Below, piece by piece: positions 17,110 to 26,792 of a stretch of DNA of 47,616 nucleotides. The stretch comes from Actinomycetes bacterium. Lineage in GTDB: Bacteria > Actinomycetota > Actinomycetes > Actinomycetales > Dermatophilaceae. Location: NCBI GenBank assembly GCA_021783215.1, contig JAJXUB010000006.1, positions 1-47,616 on the forward strand, given 5' to 3'. The notes under the pieces were generated by a model. The model saw only the letters and a program-made list of their open reading frames with translations, was not told the DNA's origin and did not search any database. Each line of letters starts with the position of its first letter. The first letter of the stretch is position 1. The translations under genes were made by a program, and so were the position numbers.

Positions 17110-18707
17110 CGCCCGAGGAACCTCTCGAAGCCCTTCGGGAGGTTCGACGGGTCGAGCTCCGGCTGTGGCGCTGCCGCTCCGGCCCCGAAGGCGGCGCCCG
17201 ACGGCGCAGGCGGGGCGGATGCCCGCCGCTCCGCCGCGGCCTTCTGCTCGGCGGCGCGCTTGGCCGGGTTGCCCGACTTCGACGTCGCCTTGCGCTGCAT
17301 CTGCTGCTTGCGCCGCGCACCACCCATTCCCGGGATCGGCCCCATGCCGGGGATCCCCCCACCCTTGGCGAGGGACTTCATCATCTTCTGGGCCTCGGTG
17401 AAGCGGACGAGCAGGCTGTTGACCTCGCTGACGGTGACACCCGACCCGCGGGCGATCCGGGCGCGCCGAGAGCCGTTGATCTGCTTCGGGTGCGTCCGTT
17501 CGAACGGCGTCATCGAGCGGACCATCGCCTCGACCCGGTCGAACTCGCGCTCGTCGAGGTTGTCCAGCTGGGCACGCATCTGGCCCATCCCCGGCATCAT
17601 GGCGAGCATGGCCTTGAGCGACCCCATCTTCTTGATGGCAGCCATCTGGTCGAGGAAGTCGTCGAAGGTGAAGTCCTCCTGGGCGAGGAACTTCCGCTCC
17701 ATCTCCTTGGCCTGGCGCTCGTCGAACGCGCGCTGGGCCGCCTCGATGAGCGTCAGGACGTCGCCCATGTCGAGGATGCGCGAGGCCATCCGGTCGGGGT
17801 GGAAGACCTCGATGTCCTTGACACCCTCGCCGATGCTCGCGAAGAGGATCGGGCGCCCGGTGGTCCCGACGACGGACAGGGCCGCGCCGCCGCGCGCGTC
17901 ACCGTCGAGCTTGGAGAGGACGACGCCGGTGAAGTCGACGCCGTCCTGGAAGGCCTGGGCCGTCTCGACGGCGGCCTGGCCGATCATCGCGTCGATGACG
18001 AAGAGGACCTCGTCCGGGTGGATCGCGTCGCGGATGTCGCGGGCCTGGCGCATGAGGTTCTCGTCGACGGCGAGGCGCCCGGCGGTGTCGACGATGACGA
18101 CGTCGTGGAGCTTGTCGCACGCGAACTGGATGCCGTCGTCGGCAACCCGGACCGGGTCGCCGTGGGACGTCGTCCCCTCCCCCGTCGCGCCGACGGCGTC
18201 GTGGCCGCCGATGTTCCCGCGTTCGGGGGCGAACACGGGCACGCCCGCACGGTCGCCGACGACCTCGAGCTGGGTGACCGCGTTCGGTCGCTGGAGGTCG
18301 GCGGCGACGAGGAGCGGCGTATGCCCCTGGTCCTTCAGCCAGCGACCGAGCTTGCCCGCGAACGTCGTCTTGCCGGAGCCCTGCAGACCCGCGAGCATGA
18401 TGACCGTCGGCGGGTTCTTCGCCATGCGGAGCTGACGGGTCTGGCCGCCGAGAACGGCGACCAGCTCCTCGTTGACGATCTTGATGACCTGCTGGGCCGG
18501 GTTGAGCGCGCCGGACACCTCGGCACCGAGGGCCCGCTCACGGACCTCGTGGGTGAACGCCTTGACGACGGGCAGCGCGACATCGGCCTCGAGAAGGGCC
18601 ATCCGGATGTCACGGATCGTCCGGTTGACGTCGGACTCGGAGAGCTTGCCCTTGCCCCGGAGGTTCTTGAAGGTCGCGGACAGGCGGTCCGAAAGGCTCG
18701 TGAACAC
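17106..18707 (-). CDS. ffh: Signal recognition particle protein Ffh (SRP54)
   Basis: 533 residues. N-domain about 1-90; G-domain with G1 GLQGSGKTT (107-115), DTAGR (207-211) and SKLDG; the Met-rich M-domain binds 4.5S RNA and signal peptides (MLAMMPGMGQM, then MKSLAKGGGIPGMGPIPGMG). It targets nascent membrane proteins to FtsY, which is encoded 5 kb away. Residues about 162-183, between VPVFAPERG and GDPVRVA, form a Gly/Thr/His-rich loop that seems longer than in E. coli or B. subtilis. The C-terminal 70 residues are an Ala/Lys-rich tail ending in a hydrophobic-charged motif. The GTG start is preceded by TAACCT at 6 nt. Confidence 0.96.
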   Translation of the reverse strand: MFTSLSDRLSATFKNLRGKGKLSESDVNRTIRDIRMALLEADVALPVVKAFTHEVRERALGAEVSGALNPAQQVIKIVNEELVAVLGGQTRQLRMAKNPPTVIMLAGLQGSGKTTFAGKLGRWLKDQGHTPLLVAADLQRPNAVTQLEVVGDRAGVPVFAPERGNIGGHDAVGATGEGTTSHGDPVRVADDGIQFACDKLHDVVIVDTAGRLAVDENLMRQARDIRDAIHPDEVLFVIDAMIGQAAVETAQAFQDGVDFTGVVLSKLDGDARGGAALSVVGTTGRPILFASIGEGVKDIEVFHPDRMASRILDMGDVLTLIEAAQRAFDERQAKEMERKFLAQEDFTFDDFLDQMAAIKKMGSLKAMLAMMPGMGQMRAQLDNLDEREFDRVEAMVRSMTPFERTHPKQINGSRRARIARGSGVTVSEVNSLLVRFTEAQKMMKSLAKGGGIPGMGPIPGMGGARRKQQMQRKATSKSGNPAKRAAEQKAAAERRASAPPAPSGAAFGAGAAAPQPELDPSNLPKGFERFLGR

Positions 18708-18719
18708 CGCACCAGGTTA
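18708..18719 (-). promoter_or_regulatory. Leaderless-type -10 box for ffh
   Basis: TAACCT on the minus strand (18719 down to 18714), followed by 6 nt and the GTG at 18707. No ribosome site is visible. Confidence 0.55.
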
Positions 18720-18777
18720 CCTGGGGACGTCCTGGCGCCCGTCCGCCGCGACGCCCTCGCGGTGCGGGCCCCAGGGG

Positions 18778-21168
18778 TCAGCCGCTGGTGCCGCCCTCGC
18801 ACGTGTCGATGACGAGGCCGACGAGGCGGGCGGTCTCCGCGGGTCCGAGCGGGGCCCTCGCCGCGTCCGTGAGGTAGAACGTGTCGAGCGTCTGCCCGGC
18901 ATGGGTGGCGATGTGCGCCGACCGGACGGACACCCCGGCCCTGGCGAAGGCCGCGCCGACGTCGTGGAGGAGCCCGCGACGGTCGTCGGCCCGGACCTCG
19001 AGCACCGTCGAGTCGGCGCTGCCACCCGGGACGAGGAAGGCGCGCGCCTGTCCGGGGACACCGTAGGTCGAGCTGCCTGAGCGGACCTGTCCGTGGCGGC
19101 GTCGGTCGAGGCGTCCGAGCACGCTGCGGTCCCCAGCGGCCAGACGGCGCAGCCCGCGGACCAGCCCCGCGGCGTCGGGCTCGGTGCCCGTCGGCGACTC
19201 GACGTGCCACTCGTCGACGGCGACTCCCTCGACGGTCCTCAGGACCGCCGACCGGACGAGCAGCCCCTGCGACGCCATGAGCCCCGCCGTGTCGGCGAAG
19301 AGCCCGAGCCGGTCGGCGTCGCAGACATCGACCCGCCAGGAGCCACCCTCCCCGTGGACCTCGACGTGGGCCTCCCCTCGGGCCATGGCGGACCGGACCG
19401 GGCCGGAGAGGCCGCCGGGCTCTGCGACGGCGGCGGGGGCCGCAGCATCGGGCAGGCCGGACGGCCGCAGCCTCGCCCGGACGCCGGCGTCGAGCTGACG
19501 GATGAGCGCCGCGCGCCAGTCGGTCCACGCCGTCGGGCCGGTGGCCGTGGCGTCCGCCTCGGTCAGGGCGAGCAACAGGTCGTAGGTGCCGAGGTCGTGG
19601 CCCGCCGCGTCGATCGCCGCGGCGATCGTCGCGGGGTCGCTCGCGTCCCGCCGGGTGGCCAGCTCGACGAGGGTGAGGTGCTCGCGGACGAGCCGCCGGA
19701 CGGTCGCGGCGTCCTTCGCCGCGAAGCCCATGCGCAGCATGGCGGCCTCGGCGATCGGGGCCCCCGCGACGCTGTGGTCGTGGGCGTTCGGCAGCTTGCC
19801 GACGTCGTGGAACAGCGCCGCCATGAGGAGGAGGTCCGGGCGGGCCACCGAGCGGACGAGGCCGGCCGCGTGGACGGCCGCCTCGACGAGGTGCCGGTCG
19901 ACCGTGTGCCGGTGGACGGCGTTCCGCTGCGGCCGGGACCGGAGCGCGGACCACTCCGGCAGCCACTGGTCGATGATCCCGGCCTGGTCGAGGCCTTCCC
20001 ACACAAGGACGAGGCCGGGTCCGGAGGCGAGGAGGTCGGTGAAGAGGTCACGAGCCAGCTCGGGCCACGGCTCGCTCACGTGCGGGGCCCGGGTGGCGAG
20101 GTTCGTCAGGGTGACCGGCGCGATCGGCAGCCTCGCGCGCGCCGCGACGACGGCGGCACGTAGCGGAACCAGCGGGTCGCGCTCGAGCCACGACTGGGCA
20201 CCGAGGACGACCTCGCCGTCACTGGCATACAGCCCCCAGCCGAGCGGGGCCATCTCCGGGCGCCGCGGGCCGATCCGCGGAGCGCGGGCCCGCTGCGACT
20301 GGGAGGCGCGGCGCACGGTGCCGTCGAGCGCATACGCGATGGTGCGCCCGGACCGGGACACCTCGGTGAGGAGGTCGTCCGAGGTCGCGTACCCGAGGAG
20401 GGCGGCCACGGAGTCCTGCTCCTCGCGGCCGAGCCGGTCCCTGCCGCGGCCGGTGACGACGTGGAGCGCATCCCGGACGTCGAGGAGCAGCGAGTGCGCC
20501 GCGTCGACGTCGCCGTGCGGGCGGTCGGCGAGCCAGGCCGCGGTCAACGCCCGGAGGATCGACATGTCGCGCAGGCCGCCGTGCGCCTCCTTGAGGTCCG
20601 GCTCGAGGCAGTGGGCGAGCTCGCCCTGGCGCGCGTGGCGGACCCCGAGACTCGACACGAGGTCGGGCAGCCGCTGCCGGGCACCGGCGCGCCAGTCATG
20701 CGCCACGGTCGCGCGCGCCGCCGCGACGACCTCCGGGTCGCCGGTGACGAGGCAGAGGTCGAGGAGGCCGATGGCGGCGCTCAGGTCCCCCGACGCGACG
20801 GTGCGGCACTGGTTGACGGTGCGCACGCTGTGGTCGAGCCGTACGCCGGCGTCCCAGATGGGGTACCAGAGGCGGTTCGCGAGGGCGTCGATCGCCGAGG
20901 CGGACCGGGAGCGGCCGTCGTGGAGGAGGACGAGGTCGTAGTCGCTGAGCGGCCCGGCCTCGCGGCGGGCGAGGCTGCCGATCGCGGCGAGCGCGACGCC
21001 GGGGGTCGCCTCGTTGTCCGTCGCCTCCGCCCACAGCCCGGCGAGCCAGTCCCGCCCGAAGCCGGCCAGCGCGTCGCGCCGGCGCGCGCCCGCACCCGGC
21101 TGGGCGAAGGCGCGGGTGTCGGCGAGATCGAGTCGGACCTTGGTCAGCTCGGTCTTGTCGGCGGCCAC
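18778..21168 (-). CDS. glnD: PII uridylyl/adenylyltransferase GlnD
   Basis: 796 residues. N-terminal nucleotidyltransferase domain with GSLARREAGPLSDYD (64-78; the GS and the D-x-D metal ligands are visible), a GlnE/GlnD-type linker, an HD domain around FHDVGK (453-458), and two C-terminal ACT domains that sense glutamine (about 625-690 and 735-785). GlnD modifies and de-modifies PII. In actinobacteria that were tested the PII modification is adenylylation rather than uridylylation, so the nucleotide used here is not certain. It is downstream of amtB-glnK, separated by 118 nt that contain two strong inverted repeats. Confidence 0.95.
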   Translation of the reverse strand: MAADKTELTKVRLDLADTRAFAQPGAGARRRDALAGFGRDWLAGLWAEATDNEATPGVALAAIGSLARREAGPLSDYDLVLLHDGRSRSASAIDALANRLWYPIWDAGVRLDHSVRTVNQCRTVASGDLSAAIGLLDLCLVTGDPEVVAAARATVAHDWRAGARQRLPDLVSSLGVRHARQGELAHCLEPDLKEAHGGLRDMSILRALTAAWLADRPHGDVDAAHSLLLDVRDALHVVTGRGRDRLGREEQDSVAALLGYATSDDLLTEVSRSGRTIAYALDGTVRRASQSQRARAPRIGPRRPEMAPLGWGLYASDGEVVLGAQSWLERDPLVPLRAAVVAARARLPIAPVTLTNLATRAPHVSEPWPELARDLFTDLLASGPGLVLVWEGLDQAGIIDQWLPEWSALRSRPQRNAVHRHTVDRHLVEAAVHAAGLVRSVARPDLLLMAALFHDVGKLPNAHDHSVAGAPIAEAAMLRMGFAAKDAATVRRLVREHLTLVELATRRDASDPATIAAAIDAAGHDLGTYDLLLALTEADATATGPTAWTDWRAALIRQLDAGVRARLRPSGLPDAAAPAAVAEPGGLSGPVRSAMARGEAHVEVHGEGGSWRVDVCDADRLGLFADTAGLMASQGLLVRSAVLRTVEGVAVDEWHVESPTGTEPDAAGLVRGLRRLAAGDRSVLGRLDRRRHGQVRSGSSTYGVPGQARAFLVPGGSADSTVLEVRADDRRGLLHDVGAAFARAGVSVRSAHIATHAGQTLDTFYLTDAARAPLGPAETARLVGLVIDTCEGGTSG

Positions 21169-21198
21169 GGTGTGTGCCTTCCTGCTCGGTTCGTGTGC

Positions 21199-21221
21199 CG
21201 GACCCGGCCGGCGCGGGTCCG
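21199..21221 (-). terminator. Stem-loop between glnK and glnD (proximal to glnD)
   Basis: CGGACCCG (21199-21206) and CGGGTCCG (21214-21221) make an 8-bp perfect stem with a 7-nt loop. There is no T-run. It may be an attenuator or RNA-processing site together with the larger repeat at 21238-21281. Confidence 0.45.
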
Positions 21222-21237
21222 CGGCGTGCTGGACGCG

Positions 21238-21281
21238 GACCGCGGTGGGTCCCCCGGGATTCGAGGCAGCCCACCGCGGTC
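21238..21281 (-). terminator. 12-bp perfect stem-loop just after glnK
   Basis: GACCGCGGTGGG (21238-21249) and CCCACCGCGGTC (21270-21281) are perfect inverted copies around a 20-nt loop, beginning 6 nt downstream of the glnK stop. Many actinobacterial terminators lack a T-run, so partial termination that lowers glnD relative to amtB-glnK is a fair inference. Confidence 0.55.
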
Positions 21282-21286
21282 ACCTC

Positions 21287-23034
<1,748 letters not shown>

Positions 23035-23080
23035 GGCCGAGGAGTCTGCGACACCCGCGTTTCCGCGGCGCCGCGCCTGC

Positions 23081-23127
23081 GTTACGGGCGTGTTGCGGTG
23101 GGCGGTCCCACGTAAGCGTTCGGTTTC
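23081..23127 (-). promoter_or_regulatory. Putative GlnR-type operator upstream of amtB
   Basis: On the minus strand GAAAC-n6-CTTAC (23127-23112) and GCAAC-n6-GTAAC (23096-23081) each fit alternating GaAAC/gTnAC half-sites with 6-nt spacing, as described for GlnR boxes in Streptomyces and Mycobacterium. The pairs are 15 nt apart. The amtB-glnK-glnD operon is a classic GlnR target, but two of the four half-sites are imperfect. Confidence 0.45.
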
Positions 23128-23175
23128 GCGGACGCGGCGCCCCTCGGTCCGAGCATGGTCGCGGCCCGTATGCCG

Positions 23176-24432
23176 TCAGCCGACGATGGCGTCGACGAAG
23201 GCCTCGGGGACGAACGGAGCGAGGTCATCGGGCCCCTCTCCGAGACCGACGAGCTTGACGGGCACCCCGAGGGCGCGCTGGACGGCGACGACGATGCCCC
23301 CCTTGGCGGTGCCGTCGAGCTTGGTCAGCACGACGCCCGTGACGTCGACGACGTCGGAGAAGACCTTCGCCTGCTGCAGGCCGTTCTGCCCCGTCGTCGC
23401 GTCGAGGACGAGGAGGACCTCGTCGATGGGGGTTCGCTTCTCGATGACGCGCTTGACCTTCGCGAGCTCGTCCATGAGGCCGACCTTGTTGTGGAGACGG
23501 CCCGCCGTGTCGATGAGGACGCAGTCGGCCTCCATCTCGGCGGCAGCCGTCACGGCGTCGTAGGCGACCGCCGCCGGGTCCGCACCATCGCGGTCGGCCC
23601 GGACGGTGGGGACGCCGACACGCGCGCCCCACGTCTCGAGCTGGTCCGCGGCCGCGGCGCGGAACGTGTCCGCGGCACCGAGGACGACATCCCGGTCGTT
23701 GGCGACGAGGACCCGGGCCAGCTTGCCGACGGTTGTCGTCTTGCCGGTGCCGTTGACCCCGACGACGAGGATGCAGGCCGGCCGGCCGTCGACCCGGCTC
23801 GCGGCGAGCCCCCGGTCCATCGACGGGTCGACGAGGGCGAGAAGGTCGCGGTAGAGCCAGTCCCGGGCGACCTCGGGGTCCGTCGTGCCCTCGACGGCGA
23901 CATGCTGCTTGAGGGAGGCGACGAGCTCGTTCGTCGAGGTGACGCCGAGGTCCGCCGCCAGGAGGGTGTCCTCGACGGACTCCCAGTCGGCCTCGGTGAG
24001 CGTCCCGGTCGACAGCAGGGACAGCAGCCCCTTGCCGATGGCCGTGTTGCTTCTGGCGAGCCGGGCGCGGAGGGACCGCATACGGTCCGCGGGCGGGGAT
24101 GGCTGCTCGACGGGCTCGGGAGCCGGAGGCAACGCCGGCCCGACGGCGTTCGCGGGGGGCACGACCTCGTGGACCTCGGGCTCACCGAAGGCCTCGTCCC
24201 GCGGGACCGACGGGTGCTCCGTGTCCCCCACGTGGTCGGAGCGCCGGTCGAGGACGATGGATCCGGCCCGGTGGTCGGCCGTTCCCCTGGGCCGCGGCAC
24301 CGGCTGGCTCCCCGACGGCTCCGGCAGGTCCCGCGACCGCCCTCCACGCCCTCGGAGGAGGCCGACGGTCACGCCGCCGAGCACGAGAAGGATGCCGACG
24401 GCGATGACGACGTACTCCCAGACTCCGCTCAC
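23176..24432 (-). CDS. ftsY: Signal recognition particle receptor FtsY
   Basis: 418 residues. An N-terminal transmembrane helix (5-26), typical of actinobacterial FtsY, is followed by a Pro/Glu-rich linker to about 115, the N-domain to about 210 and the GTPase with G1 GVNGTGKTT (225-233), DTAGRLHNK and TKLDG. It docks Ffh-ribosome complexes to the Sec translocon. The GTG start has an AGGATCGAG site. It lies 23 nt after the M13 peptidase gene and 141 nt before amtB. Confidence 0.96.
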   Translation of the reverse strand: MSGVWEYVVIAVGILLVLGGVTVGLLRGRGGRSRDLPEPSGSQPVPRPRGTADHRAGSIVLDRRSDHVGDTEHPSVPRDEAFGEPEVHEVVPPANAVGPALPPAPEPVEQPSPPADRMRSLRARLARSNTAIGKGLLSLLSTGTLTEADWESVEDTLLAADLGVTSTNELVASLKQHVAVEGTTDPEVARDWLYRDLLALVDPSMDRGLAASRVDGRPACILVVGVNGTGKTTTVGKLARVLVANDRDVVLGAADTFRAAAADQLETWGARVGVPTVRADRDGADPAAVAYDAVTAAAEMEADCVLIDTAGRLHNKVGLMDELAKVKRVIEKRTPIDEVLLVLDATTGQNGLQQAKVFSDVVDVTGVVLTKLDGTAKGGIVVAVQRALGVPVKLVGLGEGPDDLAPFVPEAFVDAIVG

Positions 24433-24455
24433 GGCTCGATCCTCTCAGGACGGCG

Positions 24456-26417
24456 TCAGAAGATCCGAACGCGCGCATCCTCCGGCAGCCACATGCCGTC
24501 GCCCTCGACGACGCCGAACGCGTCGTGGAACTCGTGGAGGTTGCGGCAGATGTCGGCTCGGCAGTTCTGCGGGGCATGCGGGTCGATGGCGAGGAGCCGG
24601 ACGGCCTCCTCCTCGCGGGCCTTGCCCTTCCACACCTGGGCCCAGCCGAGGAAGAACCTCTGGTCACCGCTCAGGCCGTCGATCTCCGGCGCCGGCTCGC
24701 TCTCGCACGCGATCCGGTAGGCCTTGAGCCCGATCGTCAGGCCACCGAGGTCCCCGATGTTCTCCCCGACCGTCAGGGCGCCGTTGACGTGGTGGCCCGG
24801 CGCGTCCGCGGACTCGAGCGCGTCGAACTGGGCGATGAGGGCGTTGGAGCGGGCCTCGAACCGGGTCCGGTCCTCGGCGGTCCACCAGTCGCGCAGCTCG
24901 CCGCGCCCGTCGTAGCGCGAGCCCTGGTCGTCGAACCCGTGCCCGACCTCGTGCCCGATGACGGCACCGATGCCGCCGTAGTTGGCCGCGTCGTCCGCCT
25001 GGACGTCGAAGAACGGCGGCTGGAGGATCGCCGCGGGAAAGACGATCTCGTTCATGCCGGGGTTGTAGTAGGCGTTGATCGTCTGCGGGGTCATGAACCA
25101 CTCCCCGCGGTCCACCGCTCTGCCGAGCTTGTTGAGGTTCCGGTCGAGCTCGTAGGCGGCGGCCCGGCAGACGTTCCCGGCGACGTCGGTGGGGTCGATC
25201 TCCAACGCGGTGTAGTCGCGCCACGTCTCCGGGTGGCCGATCTTCGGCGTGAACATGGAGAGCTTCTCGAGGGCCTGCGCCCGGGTCCTCGGGCTCATCC
25301 ACGGGAGGTCGTCGAAGTCGCGCCGGAAGGCCTCGACGAGGTTGGCGACGAGCTGCTCCATGCGCGCCTTGGCCGCCGGCGGAAAGTGCCGTTCGACGTA
25401 GGCCTGGCCCAGCCCCTCACCCATGGCCAGCTCGACGAGGCCGACACCCCGCTTCCATCGGTCGCGCAGCTGGGGCATCCCGGAGAGGGTCCGGCCGTAG
25501 AAGTCGAAGTTCTCCGCGACAAGGGCACTCGTCAGGTAGGGCGCGAGCTCGTGGACGGCGTTCCACCGCAGCCAGTCCCGCCACTCCTCGACCGGCCGCT
25601 CGGTCAGGGCCGCGGCCGCCGCGGTGAGGTACGACGGCTGCCGGGCGATGACCTCGGAGAGGGCGTCGGGCGATGCGCCCATCCCCGCCGCCCATGCCCC
25701 CCAGTCGACCCCCGGCGCGTTCCCGGCGAGCTCGTCGAAGGTCCACTTCGTGTAGGTCCTCACGGCGTCGCGGCAGGAGACGACGTCCCAGTGGTGCGCG
25801 GCGAGATGCGTCTGCAGCGCCATGACCCGCTCCGCCGCGGCCTCGGCGTCGCCGACTCCCACCAGAGCGAGCATGCGGCCGACGTGGGCGACATAGGCCG
25901 TCCGGATCGTCGCGTAGCGCTCCTCCCGGTAGAAGGACTCGTCCGGCAGCCCGAGGCCGGCCTGCTCGAGGAAGACGACGTAGCGGCTCGAGTCGCGGTC
26001 GTCCGTGTTGACGAACGGCGTGACGAAACCGCCGATGCCGGAGCGCATCCACCGTCCGAGGAGTGCGGGGATCTCGCTCGCGGCAGACACGTTGTCCGCC
26101 TCCTCGAGGAAGGGGCGCAGCGGATCGGTCCCGGCGGCCTCGACGGCGTCGACCGCCATGAACGACCGGTAGAGGTCGGCGACCTTCCGCCGGGTCGGGT
26201 CCACAAGGGTGCCCGCATCGACCTGCGCACCGAGGTCGTCGACGATCCGGCGGCAGTCGGCCTCCGCGGTCTCGCGGAGGATGTCGAAAGAGCCGTACCG
26301 CCCACGGTCTGCGGGGATCTGTGTCTCGGCGAGCCACGTCCCGTTGGCGAAGGCGAAGAAGTCGTCCTGTGGGCGGACGGACGGGTCCAGGCTGGCGAGG
26401 TCGATCCCTGAGCGCAT
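24456..26417 (-). CDS. M13 family zinc metallopeptidase (PepO/neprilysin-like)
   Basis: 653 residues from ATG 26417; ATG codons at 26426 and further upstream are alternatives, and none has a good ribosome site. The C-terminal catalytic domain carries HEVGH in VIGHEVGHGFDDQGSRYD, the downstream zinc ligand in ENIGDLGG and the substrate-binding NAYYNPGMNEIVFPA motif; the NGTWL and DDFFAFANG motifs mark the N-terminus. There is no signal peptide or membrane anchor, so it is probably cytoplasmic. M13 enzymes cut peptides under about 40 residues. It stands between smc and ftsY, which are usually neighbours, so it looks like an insertion in that pair. Confidence 0.88.
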   Translation of the reverse strand: MRSGIDLASLDPSVRPQDDFFAFANGTWLAETQIPADRGRYGSFDILRETAEADCRRIVDDLGAQVDAGTLVDPTRRKVADLYRSFMAVDAVEAAGTDPLRPFLEEADNVSAASEIPALLGRWMRSGIGGFVTPFVNTDDRDSSRYVVFLEQAGLGLPDESFYREERYATIRTAYVAHVGRMLALVGVGDAEAAAERVMALQTHLAAHHWDVVSCRDAVRTYTKWTFDELAGNAPGVDWGAWAAGMGASPDALSEVIARQPSYLTAAAAALTERPVEEWRDWLRWNAVHELAPYLTSALVAENFDFYGRTLSGMPQLRDRWKRGVGLVELAMGEGLGQAYVERHFPPAAKARMEQLVANLVEAFRRDFDDLPWMSPRTRAQALEKLSMFTPKIGHPETWRDYTALEIDPTDVAGNVCRAAAYELDRNLNKLGRAVDRGEWFMTPQTINAYYNPGMNEIVFPAAILQPPFFDVQADDAANYGGIGAVIGHEVGHGFDDQGSRYDGRGELRDWWTAEDRTRFEARSNALIAQFDALESADAPGHHVNGALTVGENIGDLGGLTIGLKAYRIACESEPAPEIDGLSGDQRFFLGWAQVWKGKAREEEAVRLLAIDPHAPQNCRADICRNLHEFHDAFGVVEGDGMWLPEDARVRIF

Positions 26418-26510
26418 GGCACACATCACATCACGCCCGCTGCCCATCCATCGGCGGGGTGACATTGCTCGGCGGGGGCTGCCGCCGCCCGCCGACGAGC
26501 CGGAAGGCCG

Positions 26511-26720
26511 TCAGTCGCCGTCGTTCGTCGACGCGGAGGAGATCTTGTCCCGAGCCGTCTCGACCGCGGCCGTCGTCCTGTCGCGGACGACGGCGACGAG
26601 GTCCTCGCCTCGTGACGTGAGCACCTCACGGCCCTCGCGTCGCGCCGGCACGGCGACGAGGCCGACGACGACCAGTGCGATGGCCACGCACACGAGCATG
26701 CCGACGACAAGAATCACCAT
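26511..26720 (-). CDS. Small membrane protein
   Basis: 69 residues from the ATG at 26720, which has a GAGGATGGGG ribosome site; an upstream ATG at 26756 would add 12 residues. One transmembrane helix (about 2-25), then a basic turn (ARREGRE) and a charged tail that could form an amphipathic helix (VAVVRDRTTAAVETARDKI). The function is unknown. It lies 72 nt downstream of smc and 93 nt upstream of the M13 gene. Confidence 0.65.
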   Translation of the reverse strand: MVILVVGMLVCVAIALVVVGLVAVPARREGREVLTSRGEDLVAVVRDRTTAAVETARDKISSASTNDGD

Positions 26721-26792
26721 GGCCCCATCCTCGCCGATGACCCCGCCGACGGCCAACCCGTCCCTGACGACACGCCTGCAGGGGTCCGCCAG

